Source of the DNA: Clostridium sp. AM30-24
Lineage (GTDB): Bacteria; Bacillota; Clostridia; Lachnospirales; Lachnospiraceae
Reading direction: 5' to 3'
DNA: 64,000 nucleotides
NCBI RefSeq assembly: GCF_003480435.1
Contig: NZ_QUJB01000009.1
Coordinates: 1,438 to 65,437, forward strand
The notes below the pieces were generated by a model. That model saw nothing but the letters and a program-made list of their open reading frames with translations. It was not told the origin of the DNA and did no database searches. The number at the start of each line of letters is the position of its first letter. Position 1 is the first letter of the stretch. Positions 23,762-31,768 of the stretch are shown here, piece by piece. Position numbers and translations under genes: made by a program.

Positions 23762-23974
23762 TCAAAGAATATCCACAGCTTCCGCTTGTTTTACTCTCTT
23801 TGTTTTCTTATTCCCTGAAATCATTTTATGACCCGTATATACTGCCATAACCATGCAGATCAAGGAACTAAGCGCAAGGTACTTATGCGTTGTTTTTGAG
23901 CCTTTATATCCAGTGCAAAAAGTTCCAAACATGGTAATTACCGCTCCGATTGACCAATATTTATGTGCTTTCAT
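23762..23974 (-). CDS. Small two-helix membrane protein
   Basis: The 70-residue protein starts at MKAHKYWSIGAVITMFGTF with two predicted membrane helices (about 7-20 and 32-50) joined by a short basic loop (GYKGSKTTHKYL), and has a lysine-rich tail. Small proteins with this MKxHKYW start occur in Clostridia next to redox genes, but no function is known to me. The ATG at 23974 has GGAGG upstream. It has its own spacing from rubredoxin (about 90 bp) and may be separately transcribed. Confidence 0.7.
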   Translation of the reverse strand: MKAHKYWSIGAVITMFGTFCTGYKGSKTTHKYLALSSLICMVMAVYTGHKMISGNKKTKRVKQAEAVDIL

Positions 23975-24050
23975 AACTTGTTTGCCTCCTGCCTGCAATA
24001 CATGACATTCAGTTCTCTATGTTGGTTCTAAGATACCATGCGCGGAACGA

Positions 24051-24425
24051 TCACGCTTTCCACAGACTGTGGAGGTTGCAGTAGGCGTAGACCGCCTCGA
24101 CTTCGTCGCCCTCGCAGAGCGCAAAGCAGACCTCCGGCTTCTCGCCCGGGTGCAGTTCCTTGCGCTGGTTGCCCTGCTTGGTGTGGAGGGACACCCACTC
24201 GATGTAGTGCTCCGGCAGCATGGGATGCTCTACGGAGCCGACTTTGACATGAACGATGCCGTTTTCCACAGTCCAGACAGGGACGTGCTTCTCCACGGCG
24301 GCGTCGGTGGTACCGGGGATGATCTCGCTCATCGGCTCACCGCAACAGATGACGGGAACGCCCGTGTCCTTGACCTTGGCAATGATGTTGCCGCAATGCT
24401 TGCAAATGTAAAACTTCTGCTCCAT
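24051..24425 (-). CDS. dfx: Desulfoferrodoxin (superoxide reductase)
   Basis: The 124-residue protein reduces superoxide to peroxide without making O2. The N-terminal desulforedoxin part has CKHC and VICCGEPM (rubredoxin-like iron). The catalytic iron site has EKHVPVW (Glu and His), HPMLPEHYIEWV (His), and CNLHSLW (Cys, His), all present. It lies 20 bp after the rubrerythrin stop in one operon, so superoxide is turned to peroxide and then to water by neighbouring enzymes. RBS AAAGGAGAA. Confidence 0.96.
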   Translation of the reverse strand: MEQKFYICKHCGNIIAKVKDTGVPVICCGEPMSEIIPGTTDAAVEKHVPVWTVENGIVHVKVGSVEHPMLPEHYIEWVSLHTKQGNQRKELHPGEKPEVCFALCEGDEVEAVYAYCNLHSLWKA

Positions 24426-24445
24426 GATTCGTTCTCCTTTTCTCT

Positions 24446-24988
24446 TTAATAGTTTTCTGCGTGAATTTCAAAGTAGCTCTGGGGATGGTTGCAGGTCGGG
24501 CAGACCTCCGGTGCTTTCTCACCGATCACGATATGCCCGCAGTTGCGGCACTCCCATACCTTGACCTCACTCTTGGCGAAGACCTCCGCCATCTCCACAT
24601 TGTGCAGCAGGGCACGGTAGCGCTCCTCATGATGCTTTTCAATGGCGGCTACCAGGCGGAAACGCTGGGCCAGCTCATGGAAACCTTCCTCATCGGCAGT
24701 TTTGGCAAAGCCGTCGTACATATCCGTCCACTCGTAGTTCTCGCCCTCAGCGGCGGAGAGAAGGTTTTCGGCGGTGTCGCCAATGCCGTTCAGCTCTTTG
24801 AACCACAGCTTGGCGTGTTCCTTCTCATTATCAGCGGTTTTGAGGAACAGTGCCGCGATCTGCTCGTAGCCTTCCTTCTTGGCCTTGGATGCAAAATAGG
24901 TGTATTTGTTGCGCGCCTCGGACTCACCGGCAAAGGCAGCCATCAGGTTTTTTTCGGTTTGAGTTCCTGCGTATTTCGTTTCTTTCAT
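24446..24988 (-). CDS. rbr: Rubrerythrin
   Basis: The 180-residue peroxide reductase has a diiron four-helix domain ([25 protein letters not shown] and the later [12 protein letters not shown]) and a C-terminal rubredoxin domain ([28 protein letters not shown]). Length and order match classical rubrerythrins. It reduces H2O2 with rubredoxin or NADH-derived electrons. First gene of the rbr-dfx operon. A Crp-type operator sits at about -41 of its predicted promoter, and the likely activator is encoded by the next gene upstream. Confidence 0.97.
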   Translation of the reverse strand: MKETKYAGTQTEKNLMAAFAGESEARNKYTYFASKAKKEGYEQIAALFLKTADNEKEHAKLWFKELNGIGDTAENLLSAAEGENYEWTDMYDGFAKTADEEGFHELAQRFRLVAAIEKHHEERYRALLHNVEMAEVFAKSEVKVWECRNCGHIVIGEKAPEVCPTCNHPQSYFEIHAENY

Positions 24989-25019
24989 GGTGGATACTCC
25001 TTCCTGTTTTTCTGCTTTT

Positions 25020-25060
25020 ATTGTAGCAAATCTATGATTTTCTTCTGTAACGAAGTCACA
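25020..25060 (-). promoter_or_regulatory. Crp-type operator and promoter of rbr-dfx
   Basis: TGTAACGAAGTCACA (25046-25060) matches the two other TGTGAC-N3-GTCACA sites with one changed base. The TACAAT -10 box (minus strand, 25020-25025) begins 28 bp from its centre. The -35 is weak, again the class II activator layout. Confidence 0.78.
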
Positions 25061-25067
25061 TTTCTTT

Positions 25068-25724
25068 TTATTTTAGACGATTTAGTCTGTTCTTATCCCG
25101 CAGCGTGATTGCACCACGCTTCAGCTCCACCAGCCCGTCCTCCGAGAAGCTTTTGAGCATCCGTGCCACTGCCTCCCGTGCCGAGCTGATGTGCTGGGCG
25201 ATCTGCTCATGGGTCATGCGTATCGTGTCGGAGCCGGTACGTTCCGCTTCGGCAAAAAGAAATTCTGCCAGCCGCTGATCCAATCCCTTGAACATAATCT
25301 GCTGCATCGCCCACATCACATCAGAAAACCGTTTCGTTGCCAGTTCATAGAGAAAACAGCGGACATGGAGATTTTTCTCCTTGAGTGCAGCAATGACATT
25401 TGCAGAGATAATCAGAATGTCCGTATCCATTCCGGCAGTCATTTGCGTATCAAAGGTGATCTGACTGATCACGCAGGAGGCGGAAAGCACGCATAGTTCG
25501 CCCGGATGCAGGCGGAACAGCGTTACCTCCCGCCCCTCATCAGAGAGAAGATAGGTGCGGATCTCGCCGGAAAGAATAAACAGCATTCCGAGACATTCAT
25601 TGTCGCTGCTGTGAACGAACGCGCCCTTTTCATAATGACGGACAAAGGCACTTCGGCGTATTGTGTCCATTTCGCGTTCGGTCAAGGATGACCAGAACGG
25701 AAGTTGTGTCAGTGTGCGTTCCAT
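25068..25724 (-). CDS. Crp/Fnr-family regulator 2
   Basis: The 218-residue protein has a beta-roll sensor domain (about 20-115), a dimer helix and a winged helix ([24 protein letters not shown]). The recognition helix keeps R-E-x3-R as in E. coli CRP (RETVGR), which reads TGTGA; this matches the TGTGAC palindromes before the rbr and FTR operons. Cysteines in [12 protein letters not shown] sit in the sensor domain and could respond to redox state; no FNR-type N-terminal Cys cluster exists. Its start lies 1 base after the stop of the NifX-like gene, without a clear ribosome site, so translation is probably coupled. The exact start Met is uncertain. Confidence 0.9.
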   Translation of the reverse strand: MERTLTQLPFWSSLTEREMDTIRRSAFVRHYEKGAFVHSSDNECLGMLFILSGEIRTYLLSDEGREVTLFRLHPGELCVLSASCVISQITFDTQMTAGMDTDILIISANVIAALKEKNLHVRCFLYELATKRFSDVMWAMQQIMFKGLDQRLAEFLFAEAERTGSDTIRMTHEQIAQHISSAREAVARMLKSFSEDGLVELKRGAITLRDKNRLNRLK

Positions 25725-25725
25725 A

Positions 25726-26490
25726 TCAATGGCAGCTATGCTTGCCGCAGGTGTGACCAGCCTCGCCGTGCTCGTGGTCATGGTGGTCACAGTGAACATT
25801 GGGATCGTAGCCCAGATTTCCGCTGAGCAATGCGCTCACCGCCGCATCAGCGTCCCCGCTGACACCGCCGTAGAGCTTGATGCCCGCTTCGGCCAGAGTT
25901 GCCTGCGCACCGCCGCCGATGCCTCCGCAAATCAAAGTGTCCACACCGTGCTGCATTAGGAAGCCTGCCAGTGCGCCGTGACCGCTGCCGTTGGTATCAA
26001 CGACTATCGCATGAGTGATTTTGCCGTCCGCAGCTTCATAAAGCTTGAACTGTTCGGTGTGGCCGAAATGCTGAAAAATTTGACCGTTTTCATAGGTCAC
26101 TGCAATTTTCATAATGGACTCTCCTTTGCAAGTTTTGCCTGATTTTTCCATGTTGGCTCTCTGCATCCGGCAGCAGCGGCCACAGTGGGCTGTCTCCTGT
26201 CCTCCGCAGATGCGGTAGTTTCCCCCGGTGATGTGCAGCGGTTTCCCATGGACAAGACACGCTGCGATCTTGCGCCGTGCGCTTTCGTAAATCTCCTGCA
26301 CGGTAGAGCGGGAAATGTCCATTTGAGCGGCACACTGCTCGTGGGTTTGCTGCTCCAGGTCAACCAGCCGAATGACCTCGTACTCGTCCAGCGTCAGCAG
26401 GATCGGCTCGGTATTCTCGCACCCGTTGGGACAGAATGTATCGACCTGTGGTACGCCACAAATTCGACGGCACCGTGGCGGTCTTGGCAT
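25726..26490 (-). CDS. DUF134 / NifX-like fusion protein
   Basis: The 254-residue protein has an N-terminal DUF134 domain (about 1-105: PRCRRICGVP..., FCPNG, LDEYEVIRLVDLE, then an HTH with MDISRSTVQEIYESAR). The C-terminal half (from about residue 126) is a dinitrogenase-cofactor domain of the NifX/NifB type (KIAVTYENGQIFQHFGHTEQF, VVDTNGSGHGALAGFL, LICGGIGGGA). The tail is very rich in His and Cys (HCDHHDHEHGEAGHTC), likely metal-binding. These domains are usually separate genes in Clostridia; an internal ATG at residue 126 has GGAGAG before it, so a shorter product may also be made. Metal-cluster handling is likely, but no nif genes are present. Confidence 0.82.
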   Translation of the reverse strand: MPRPPRCRRICGVPQVDTFCPNGCENTEPILLTLDEYEVIRLVDLEQQTHEQCAAQMDISRSTVQEIYESARRKIAACLVHGKPLHITGGNYRICGGQETAHCGRCCRMQRANMEKSGKTCKGESIMKIAVTYENGQIFQHFGHTEQFKLYEAADGKITHAIVVDTNGSGHGALAGFLMQHGVDTLICGGIGGGAQATLAEAGIKLYGGVSGDADAAVSALLSGNLGYDPNVHCDHHDHEHGEAGHTCGKHSCH

Positions 26491-26525
26491 GGGAGCTTTC
26501 CTCCCTTTGTATTCGGTATATTCCG

Positions 26526-26554
26526 ATTATAGCACTTTGAGCAGAAAAAAACAA
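26526..26554 (-). promoter_or_regulatory. Promoter of the DUF134/NifX-Crp operon
   Basis: On the minus strand, TTGTTT (26549-26554), 17 bp and TATAAT (26526-26531) lie upstream of the DUF134/NifX gene, 36 bp from its start. Confidence 0.75.
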
Positions 26555-26878
26555 TTTTTTCAAAAGCTGCTACATTTTCCGTCCTCATATGTGTGCTGGC
26601 TGATATTCGGTGTCGAAGACTACGTGTGAGCCATGTTCGTATTGTCAGATTATCTACATTTGACAGAACTTCGCAGGGCATGATGAATTTGCTTGGATTC
26701 ATTATGAGTTTAGTTTACATGCAAGCCGTTCACGGGTGGTTGTCCGCCTATGAACGGCTTGTAAATTCTCAATTTTTTTCCTTACTTGACACAAGAAGAT
26801 CTCAGTCGCCGCGTTAGAGATTACATCGAAGCGGGCAAGTAGTCTCTCTATTTTGTCATTTCCAAACGCAGAGCACGA
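26555..26878. other. Gap at the cargo-backbone border
   Basis: No intact gene. A short plus-strand frame ending LTQEDLSRRVRDYIEAGK at about 26848 has no start and may be a gene remnant. A perfect 11-bp stem (26722-26732 with 26751-26761) may be a terminator. GC content falls here toward that of the element backbone. Confidence 0.4.
26722..26761. terminator. Perfect 11-bp hairpin at the cargo border
   Basis: caagccgttca pairs with tgaacggcttg around an 18-base loop. A T-rich run follows on the plus strand after a short gap. It may insulate the cargo from the XRE module. Confidence 0.45.
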
Positions 26879-27169
26879 TTAGATTTTCTTCGCAATCGTA
26901 GACAGCTCCGAAATAATGCTCAGAAGATCATTTTTGACTTCCTCTTTACTTGGCTCACTGCCCATCAGAAGATAATCCGTGCTGACATGGAGGATGCAGG
27001 ACAGTTCGATCAGCAAGTCAATGAAGCAGCTGCGCTCTCCGTTCTCCATACGGCTGACATGCTGCTTGCTTGCCAGTCCCAGGCGAACCGCCAGTTCCTC
27101 CTGCGTAATGCCACGGGAAGTGCGAACATCTTGAAGTCTCTTACCAAACTCTTTTGCGTCAAAATACAT
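26879..27169 (-). CDS. XRE-family regulator 1
   Basis: The 96-residue DNA-binding protein has a classic XRE helix-turn-helix (KRLQDVRTSRGITQEELAVRLGLASKQHVSRMENGERSCFIDLL) and a short tail. The start at 27169 follows AAGGAG; a 39-codon extension has no support. It lies 220 bp downstream of the zinc-ribbon and ImmA/IrrE genes on the same strand. A repressor/protease pair of this kind controls excision and transfer in ICEBs1 and relatives. Confidence 0.85.
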   Translation of the reverse strand: MYFDAKEFGKRLQDVRTSRGITQEELAVRLGLASKQHVSRMENGERSCFIDLLIELSCILHVSTDYLLMGSEPSKEEVKNDLLSIISELSTIAKKI

Positions 27170-27387
27170 ACGTTTCTCCTTCCGCACAGCCGGTACAGAA
27201 CCGGACCAACGGAAGGTCAAAAAAGGAGCCGCATGACGGTGAAGAAAAAAATCCTGTGCCGATAAAACAGAACATGGGTATCCCATAATTCTGTCTCATG
27301 CGGCATTCGGAAGACTTCGCCTGTCAGCGGCTCCACAGCACAGCTATGACTTATAAAATTGTGTTATTAGGGTTATTTATTGTCATC

Positions 27388-27648
27388 TCAACCATTCAAA
27401 GACGAATAGTAGAGCTGCAATCTCCGTAATCTTCTCATCTCCAAAACATTGAAGACAGTCTCTCGTCCGCAGGCCTTGCATTTGGTCTGCACATGTCCTC
27501 TGGTATCCTCAAAGACGATGATTGAATTGTGTCGGCAATAAGGGCACCTGACAGTCCTGGGCTTTTGCGAAGCAATCGCATCCTTTGCCCGGATGATTTT
27601 AATCTGCATTTCCGCAGATGGTTCCGATACTCTGATATTCCTGCTCAT
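27388..27648 (-). CDS. Zinc-ribbon protein
   Basis: Small basic protein of 86 residues with one complete zinc ribbon: CPYC near residue 37 and CKAC near 58, followed by a basic helix (VLEMRRLRRLQLYY). The ATG at 27648 has GGAGG seven bases before. It overlaps the end of the ImmA/IrrE gene by 4 bp, so the two are co-translated. No specific family is recognised; a nucleic-acid-binding role is plausible. Confidence 0.6.
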   Translation of the reverse strand: MSRNIRVSEPSAEMQIKIIRAKDAIASQKPRTVRCPYCRHNSIIVFEDTRGHVQTKCKACGRETVFNVLEMRRLRRLQLYYSSLNG

Positions 27649-28376
27649 GGCCACACCTCCAATGGATCGCGATATTCATAATCCTTTTTCCGGTTCAGAT
27701 AGCCCAGTTGTTCCAAGCGGATAGTAGCTGCCGATCTCGAAACGCCAAAGACACCACAGAAAGTATCTATCTTCACCTGGTCTTTGTCATAAAAACGCCC
27801 TCCATAACATGTCAGAGGCTTTCTGCTGTTGATGAACCACATCGCCCGATCCACTTCTGACTGGGGCATCAGGATGGCAGCTCCCAGCGAATTGGCCTGC
27901 CACTCGTTCCAATCTTCCTGCGTTCTCAGAACGCGGGAACCTTTTTTCCTCACTTCCGGTCTCTTATGGCAGGCTATCTTTCGGTCATCGGCATACAGCT
28001 GAAACAATATCTGGTGAGCGCACTCATGTGCCAGCGTAAACCTGCGTTTTCCGCAGAGTTTCCGTATATTCTCCGGTTCAATGAAGCTCTTGTCCAGAAC
28101 CACATCATTGGTTTTCAGGAAGATGCTCCTCTGACTTCCATCGACTTCAATCTGATATTCTGTATCCACATACGCAGTCAGACCATAGATGCTTCCGTCC
28201 GAGGACAGCTTTTGAAATGACACCTTCAGGTTCAGATAATCAGATGCGAACTGGTCAATGGGTGTCGGAAGCGCGAATCTCGACGGATCATCTGCTTCGC
28301 TGCCGAAAAAGGACTTTTGAAAATCTCTTATCACTGCAACAGCGATTTCTTCTATTTTTTTCTGTGAAAGGATCAT
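27645..28376 (-). CDS. ImmA/IrrE-family metallopeptidase 1
   Basis: The 243-residue protein has a zinc-peptidase motif HECAHQ (LAHECAHQILFQL) and a downstream Glu-containing helix (EWQANSLGAAILMP), the ImmA/IrrE pattern. The C-terminal part looks like a winged helix (FGVSRSAATIRLEQLGYL). Such peptidases cleave XRE-type repressors after stress and release element genes. The likely substrate is the XRE protein encoded downstream. The ATG at 28376 has AAGGAG before it and overlaps the end of the next gene. Confidence 0.88.
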   Translation of the reverse strand: MILSQKKIEEIAVAVIRDFQKSFFGSEADDPSRFALPTPIDQFASDYLNLKVSFQKLSSDGSIYGLTAYVDTEYQIEVDGSQRSIFLKTNDVVLDKSFIEPENIRKLCGKRRFTLAHECAHQILFQLYADDRKIACHKRPEVRKKGSRVLRTQEDWNEWQANSLGAAILMPQSEVDRAMWFINSRKPLTCYGGRFYDKDQVKIDTFCGVFGVSRSAATIRLEQLGYLNRKKDYEYRDPLEVWP

Positions 28377-28633
28377 AGACACTGCTCCTTTGCCTCAACG
28401 AACCATTTTTCATCTTCGTTGAACAGAAAACTCTCATGCCCACCGATCATGACCGTATAACGAATTCCGCAGCCGCCCACTTTCGTGGAAGCCGCCCGGC
28501 ACTTATGCTTCAATCGGTCGATCTCATATACCCGTCCGTCAATCCAGCGAATCAGGCGCGGACGAATATTTCCCTCTGCATCCACATCTAAATTCACAGG
28601 TACATATACTTTTCTGCATTTCTGTTCCGACAT
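28373..28633 (-). CDS. Uncharacterised 86-residue protein
   Basis: Small protein with VYVPVNLDVDAEGNIRPRLIRWIDGRVYEIDRL and a later HESFLFNEDEKWFVEAK end, suggesting a compact beta-rich fold. Proteins like this occur in Clostridial elements beside the Y-family polymerase and ImmA genes, but I know no function. It overlaps the ImmA/IrrE start and has a good site (GGAGGAGCG) at its ATG. It probably belongs to the same operon as the polymerase, 80 bp upstream. Confidence 0.65.
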   Translation of the reverse strand: MSEQKCRKVYVPVNLDVDAEGNIRPRLIRWIDGRVYEIDRLKHKCRAASTKVGGCGIRYTVMIGGHESFLFNEDEKWFVEAKEQCL

Positions 28634-28714
28634 ATTCTACGCTCCTCCTCTGTAAACCGGCGAATGTGTTGACTTCTTTTAGCAAAGAACTCACCAGATT
28701 CTGCCGGTGCTGTA

Positions 28715-29950
28715 TTAACCAATCATTCCTGTCGGCATAACCAAATCCACTTTTCGCTCTGTCGGCATCTTGCTTTTCTGAAAAAGTACCCCATTTTTAA
28801 TCGCATCTTTCCCGAATCGGAATCGAATCTGCTCAATCGCCGCGTCCAGCCGTTCCTGGCGATCCAGTGATTTCACGTCGGTGAATAGGTCGTATTGTAT
28901 CGGACAATCCTCTTCAAACAGGTTGATTGCCCGAACCGTCACTGAACGAATCGGATGCTCCCACTGATAGTTCTTTGCAAACAGAGCAAATGCGGTTTTC
29001 GCCAGATAGGTGGGGCTTTGTGTCGGAATACCAATCCGGCACTGCCACTCTTTCGTGTAAAGCTCGTTGTTGCGGATGGAAACCGCTATTCCGCCAGCTT
29101 TCTTTTTATGTGTTCGCAGCTTAGTTCCGATCTCCTGCACCAGTTCCAGCATGACACACCAGACTTCGGCGTTATTCTCCAAATCCTGCATGGTCGTTAT
29201 CCCGTGCCCAATGCTCTTTACTGGGGAGACATAATCGGAACGCATAACCGGCGAATCATCCAGTCCATTGGCATATTTCTTAATCGCCAGTCCATTCTTT
29301 CCAAGGCGGCACTTCAAGAAATCATCCGATGTTGCAGCAGGCTCTCCAATGGCATGAATCCCATAACCGGACAGAACCTTCTCGGTCGCTCTGCCGACTC
29401 CAAGCAAGTCAGAGGCGGGAAGGCACCAAATCTTCTCCCGGAACGAATCTGCATCGATGTAGGTAATCGCATCCGGCTTTTTCATATCCGACCCAAGCTT
29501 GGCAAAAATCTTGTTGAAACTCACTCCTGCGGAAATCGTAAGTCCCAATTCAAACTTAACCGTTCTGCGAATCTCATCTGCAATTTCAAATCCGGTTCCC
29601 ATGCAGCCGCTTCCGGTCACATCCAGCCAGCATTCGTCCATCCCATACGGCTCGATCTGATCGGTATAGCGACCGTATATTTCACGAGCCAGCTTTGAAA
29701 ACTTCATATATTGCTCATAGTGCGGCTCCACGATCACAAGATCCTGGCACTTCTGCTTTGCTTGCCAGATTGCCTCCCCCGTGGAAACACCAAACGCCTT
29801 TGCTGCATAGTTCTTCGCAAGTACGATACCATGCCGTTCCTCCACAGAACCGCACACTGCCACCGGCTTGTTCTTCAGTTCCGGGTTCAGCATACACTCG
29901 ACAGAGGCATAGAAATTATTCATATCACAATGAAGAATCACCCTTTGCAT
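28715..29950 (-). CDS. Y-family DNA polymerase (UmuC/DinB type)
   Basis: Translesion polymerase of 411 residues. The start HCDMNNFYASVECMLNPEL carries the first metal Asp, YGMDECWLDVT the catalytic Asp-Glu, followed by thumb and little-finger domains (SAGVSFNKIFAKLGSDMKKPDAI, LLGVGRATEKVL). Length fits bacterial UmuC-like proteins. The ATG at 29950 has GAGGAGG before it. It is transcribed divergently from XRE regulator 2, whose TTCGTG operators lie in the shared gap, so damage-induced loss of that repressor could switch it on. Confidence 0.94.
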   Translation of the reverse strand: MQRVILHCDMNNFYASVECMLNPELKNKPVAVCGSVEERHGIVLAKNYAAKAFGVSTGEAIWQAKQKCQDLVIVEPHYEQYMKFSKLAREIYGRYTDQIEPYGMDECWLDVTGSGCMGTGFEIADEIRRTVKFELGLTISAGVSFNKIFAKLGSDMKKPDAITYIDADSFREKIWCLPASDLLGVGRATEKVLSGYGIHAIGEPAATSDDFLKCRLGKNGLAIKKYANGLDDSPVMRSDYVSPVKSIGHGITTMQDLENNAEVWCVMLELVQEIGTKLRTHKKKAGGIAVSIRNNELYTKEWQCRIGIPTQSPTYLAKTAFALFAKNYQWEHPIRSVTVRAINLFEEDCPIQYDLFTDVKSLDRQERLDAAIEQIRFRFGKDAIKNGVLFQKSKMPTERKVDLVMPTGMIG

Positions 29951-29969
29951 CCCGTATTCCTCCTCTCCG

Positions 29970-30121
29970 TTCGTGAAAGCACGAACAACTTTTCACGAAC
30001 GCATTGACACACAGCATTTCTTGTGATACTATAATTACACGAATTGTATTTCGTGTTTCCATCGTCATGATAGCAAGCACAGTTTTTCGTGTCAATAGAT
30101 TTTTATGAAAAAGTGTTCGTG
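29970..30121. promoter_or_regulatory. Array of TTCGTG/CACGAA operators and XRE promoter
   Basis: TTCGTG-N4-CACGAA at 29970-29985, a half-site at 29994-29999, CACGAA-N6-TTCGTG at 30038-30055, and half-sites at 30086-30091 and 30116-30121. A promoter (TTGACA 30004-30009, 17 bp, TACTAT 30027-30032) points to XRE gene 2 and is flanked by the sites. This looks like the operator region of a phage-type divergent switch. Confidence 0.72.
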
Positions 30122-30151
30122 TTTGTTATCAAAAAAGAAAGAGGTATTCCT

Positions 30152-30568
30152 ATGGTCTTCAAAGAAAGGTTGAAAGAAAAAAGAACAGAAGCCAACTTAA
30201 CTCAGGTAGAACTTGCAGAGAAGGCCGGTGTAACCGCCCGCACAATTCAGAATTATGAGCTTGGCAGCCGCAAACCATCCAATATGGTTACGATTCAGAA
30301 GATTGCGGATGCGCTGAATACTACTACTGAGTACCTGCTGGGAAGCAGCGGCACCTATGTCGTAGAAGCTCATGAAAAAGGCGGCGCAAAAGCAGCGAAA
30401 GATATTGAAGAACTGGTCAGCGAAGTGACCGGTATGTTCGCTGGCGGCGAATTAAGCGAAGATGCCATCGAAGGAGCTTATAAAGCTCTGACTGATGCCT
30501 ACTGGATTGCCAAAGAGAACAATAAAAAATACGCCCCGAAAACGAGGCGTAAAAAATCCGATCAGTGA
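30152..30568 (+). CDS. XRE-family regulator 2
   Basis: The 138-residue repressor has an N-terminal XRE domain (RLKEKRTEANLTQVELAEKAGVTARTIQNYELGSRKPSN) and a helical C-terminal part. The ATG at 30152 follows AAAGAGG; an extension of 21 codons is unsupported. The TTCGTG repeats in the divergent gap are its likely operators, controlling itself and the Y-family polymerase. An ImmA/IrrE peptidase gene follows 45 bp downstream, giving a second repressor/anti-repressor pair in the element. Confidence 0.9.
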   Translation: MVFKERLKEKRTEANLTQVELAEKAGVTARTIQNYELGSRKPSNMVTIQKIADALNTTTEYLLGSSGTYVVEAHEKGGAKAAKDIEELVSEVTGMFAGGELSEDAIEGAYKALTDAYWIAKENNKKYAPKTRRKKSDQ

Positions 30569-30613
30569 TATTTATCGTACACACTTTTCGCTATACTGTA
30601 AACTGGAGGTGGT

Positions 30614-31126
30614 ATGATGAGTGCGGAACAGCTTTCACGGGTCGGTGAGAAACTGGTAAAACGCTGCGGTTCCAGAGACCCTTTTGAAATTGCAAGGCAG
30701 CTTGGTATCAATGTCATGCTTTGCGAAAATTTTGGTTCCCTGAAGGGAATGTACCGGGTGATTAAGCGAAATCGCTTTATTTTCCTGAATAACAGTCTGG
30801 ATGAAAATATGCTGCGCATCGTGTGCGCACATGAATTAGGGCATGACCAGCTTCACCGGTATATGGCGAAAACCACCCCGATTCATGAGTTCATGCTCTA
30901 TGACATGAAATCCAAACCGGAATATGAAGCCAACATCGTAGCAGCGGAGATCTTGATGGACAGCGATGAAGTCCTTCGCTACATCTATGAATATGGATAC
31001 ACAGCCGAGCAGATCGCCAGTGCGATGTCCACCGACATCAATCTGGTTGCGCTGAAGGTAGCACACCTGGCCACACTTGGTTATAATCTGCACGCACTGG
31101 AACATAAGAGCAACTTTTTGAAATAA
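30614..31126 (+). CDS. ImmA/IrrE-family metallopeptidase 2
   Basis: The 170-residue zinc peptidase has HELGHDQLH (zinc His pair and Glu) and the later EYEANIVAAEILM helix with the third ligand Glu. It is the expected antagonist of XRE regulator 2, cleaving it after DNA damage or another signal. A good GGAGGTGGT site precedes a double ATG at 30614. A strong terminator follows. It is shorter than and not closely similar to the first ImmA/IrrE protein. Confidence 0.92.
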   Translation: MMSAEQLSRVGEKLVKRCGSRDPFEIARQLGINVMLCENFGSLKGMYRVIKRNRFIFLNNSLDENMLRIVCAHELGHDQLHRYMAKTTPIHEFMLYDMKSKPEYEANIVAAEILMDSDEVLRYIYEYGYTAEQIASAMSTDINLVALKVAHLATLGYNLHALEHKSNFLK

Positions 31127-31135
31127 CGTGTCTTC

Positions 31136-31163
31136 GAGGAGCCTTGACCGGCTCCTCTTTTTT
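31136..31163 (+). terminator. Terminator of the XRE2-ImmA2 operon
   Basis: A stem of about 9 bp (gaggagcc with ggctcctc) and six T (31158-31163) directly follow the second ImmA/IrrE gene. Confidence 0.9.
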
Positions 31164-31169
31164 GTTGCA

Positions 31170-31196
31170 AATTGTGCAGATGCCGTCTGCACAATT
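31170..31196. terminator. Perfect 11-bp hairpin
   Basis: aattgtgcaga pairs with tctgcacaatt around five bases. It lies between convergent transcripts and may end minus-strand reading from the initiator operon, although its T-run is poor. Confidence 0.5.
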
Positions 31197-31417
31197 ATCA
31201 GCCTAACATCTGCATGTGATAGAGCTTCACTTTTTCCTCGAACGGCAGTTCCGGATCTGTTTGTTGTAAAATAAAAATGTAGTTGCAAAAAGGACTTGCA
31301 AAAAGCAATCTTTCTTTGACATCAAGACTACCGTCTCAACGGTATTACCAGATTCCCACAAAATCTTCCTTACCTCTTTTCCATCACGATATATCGGAAA
31401 GTTAAACTCAATAGACT

Positions 31418-31768
31418 TTAGCGGCATTTCCGATACGGCTTTTCCGTACACGGTGATTCCGAACACGGCTTTTTCCTCGGCATCTCATAAATCACATACT
31501 CGGCTCTACCCATCCGACCGTTGCTCTCACGCTGCTGGTTCCTTTCCAGATACCCAAGACGCTCCAGCTCCTTCAGAGCCGTAAGCACTCCAGCTACGCC
31601 ATCCGGCGTAAGCGAAGATAACCCCCGTACCGAATAGTTCCATGTGTCCGGCAAACTGAGCAGCATGGAGAGAAGTCCTTTCCCTTTCAGGCTGAGACCC
31701 TGATCCCGCAGGTGGTAATTGCACATCGTTGTGTAATTGCTGTTCTTCTCAACCCTGAATACCGGCAT
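31418..31768 (-). pseudogene. Replication-initiator-like protein, shortened
   Basis: The 116-residue product starts MPVFRVEKNSNYTTMCNYHLRD, has a winged-helix-like middle (GKGLLSMLLSL..., LSSLTPDGVAGVLTALKELERLGYL) and ends in a CSESPCTEKPYRKCR tail. Initiators of this class in Clostridial conjugative elements continue well beyond such a tail, with repeated TEKP motifs and a second DnaD-like domain. Here the frame stops early, and no continuation is clear in the next frame, so it is probably decayed. It follows the small gene at 31749-31916 with overlap. Confidence 0.6.

Noticed and set aside
26593..26848. Plus-strand small gene ending LTQEDLSRRVRDYIEAGK
   Set aside because: The frame has no start or ribosome site after an upstream stop. 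It is treated as a possible remnant only.
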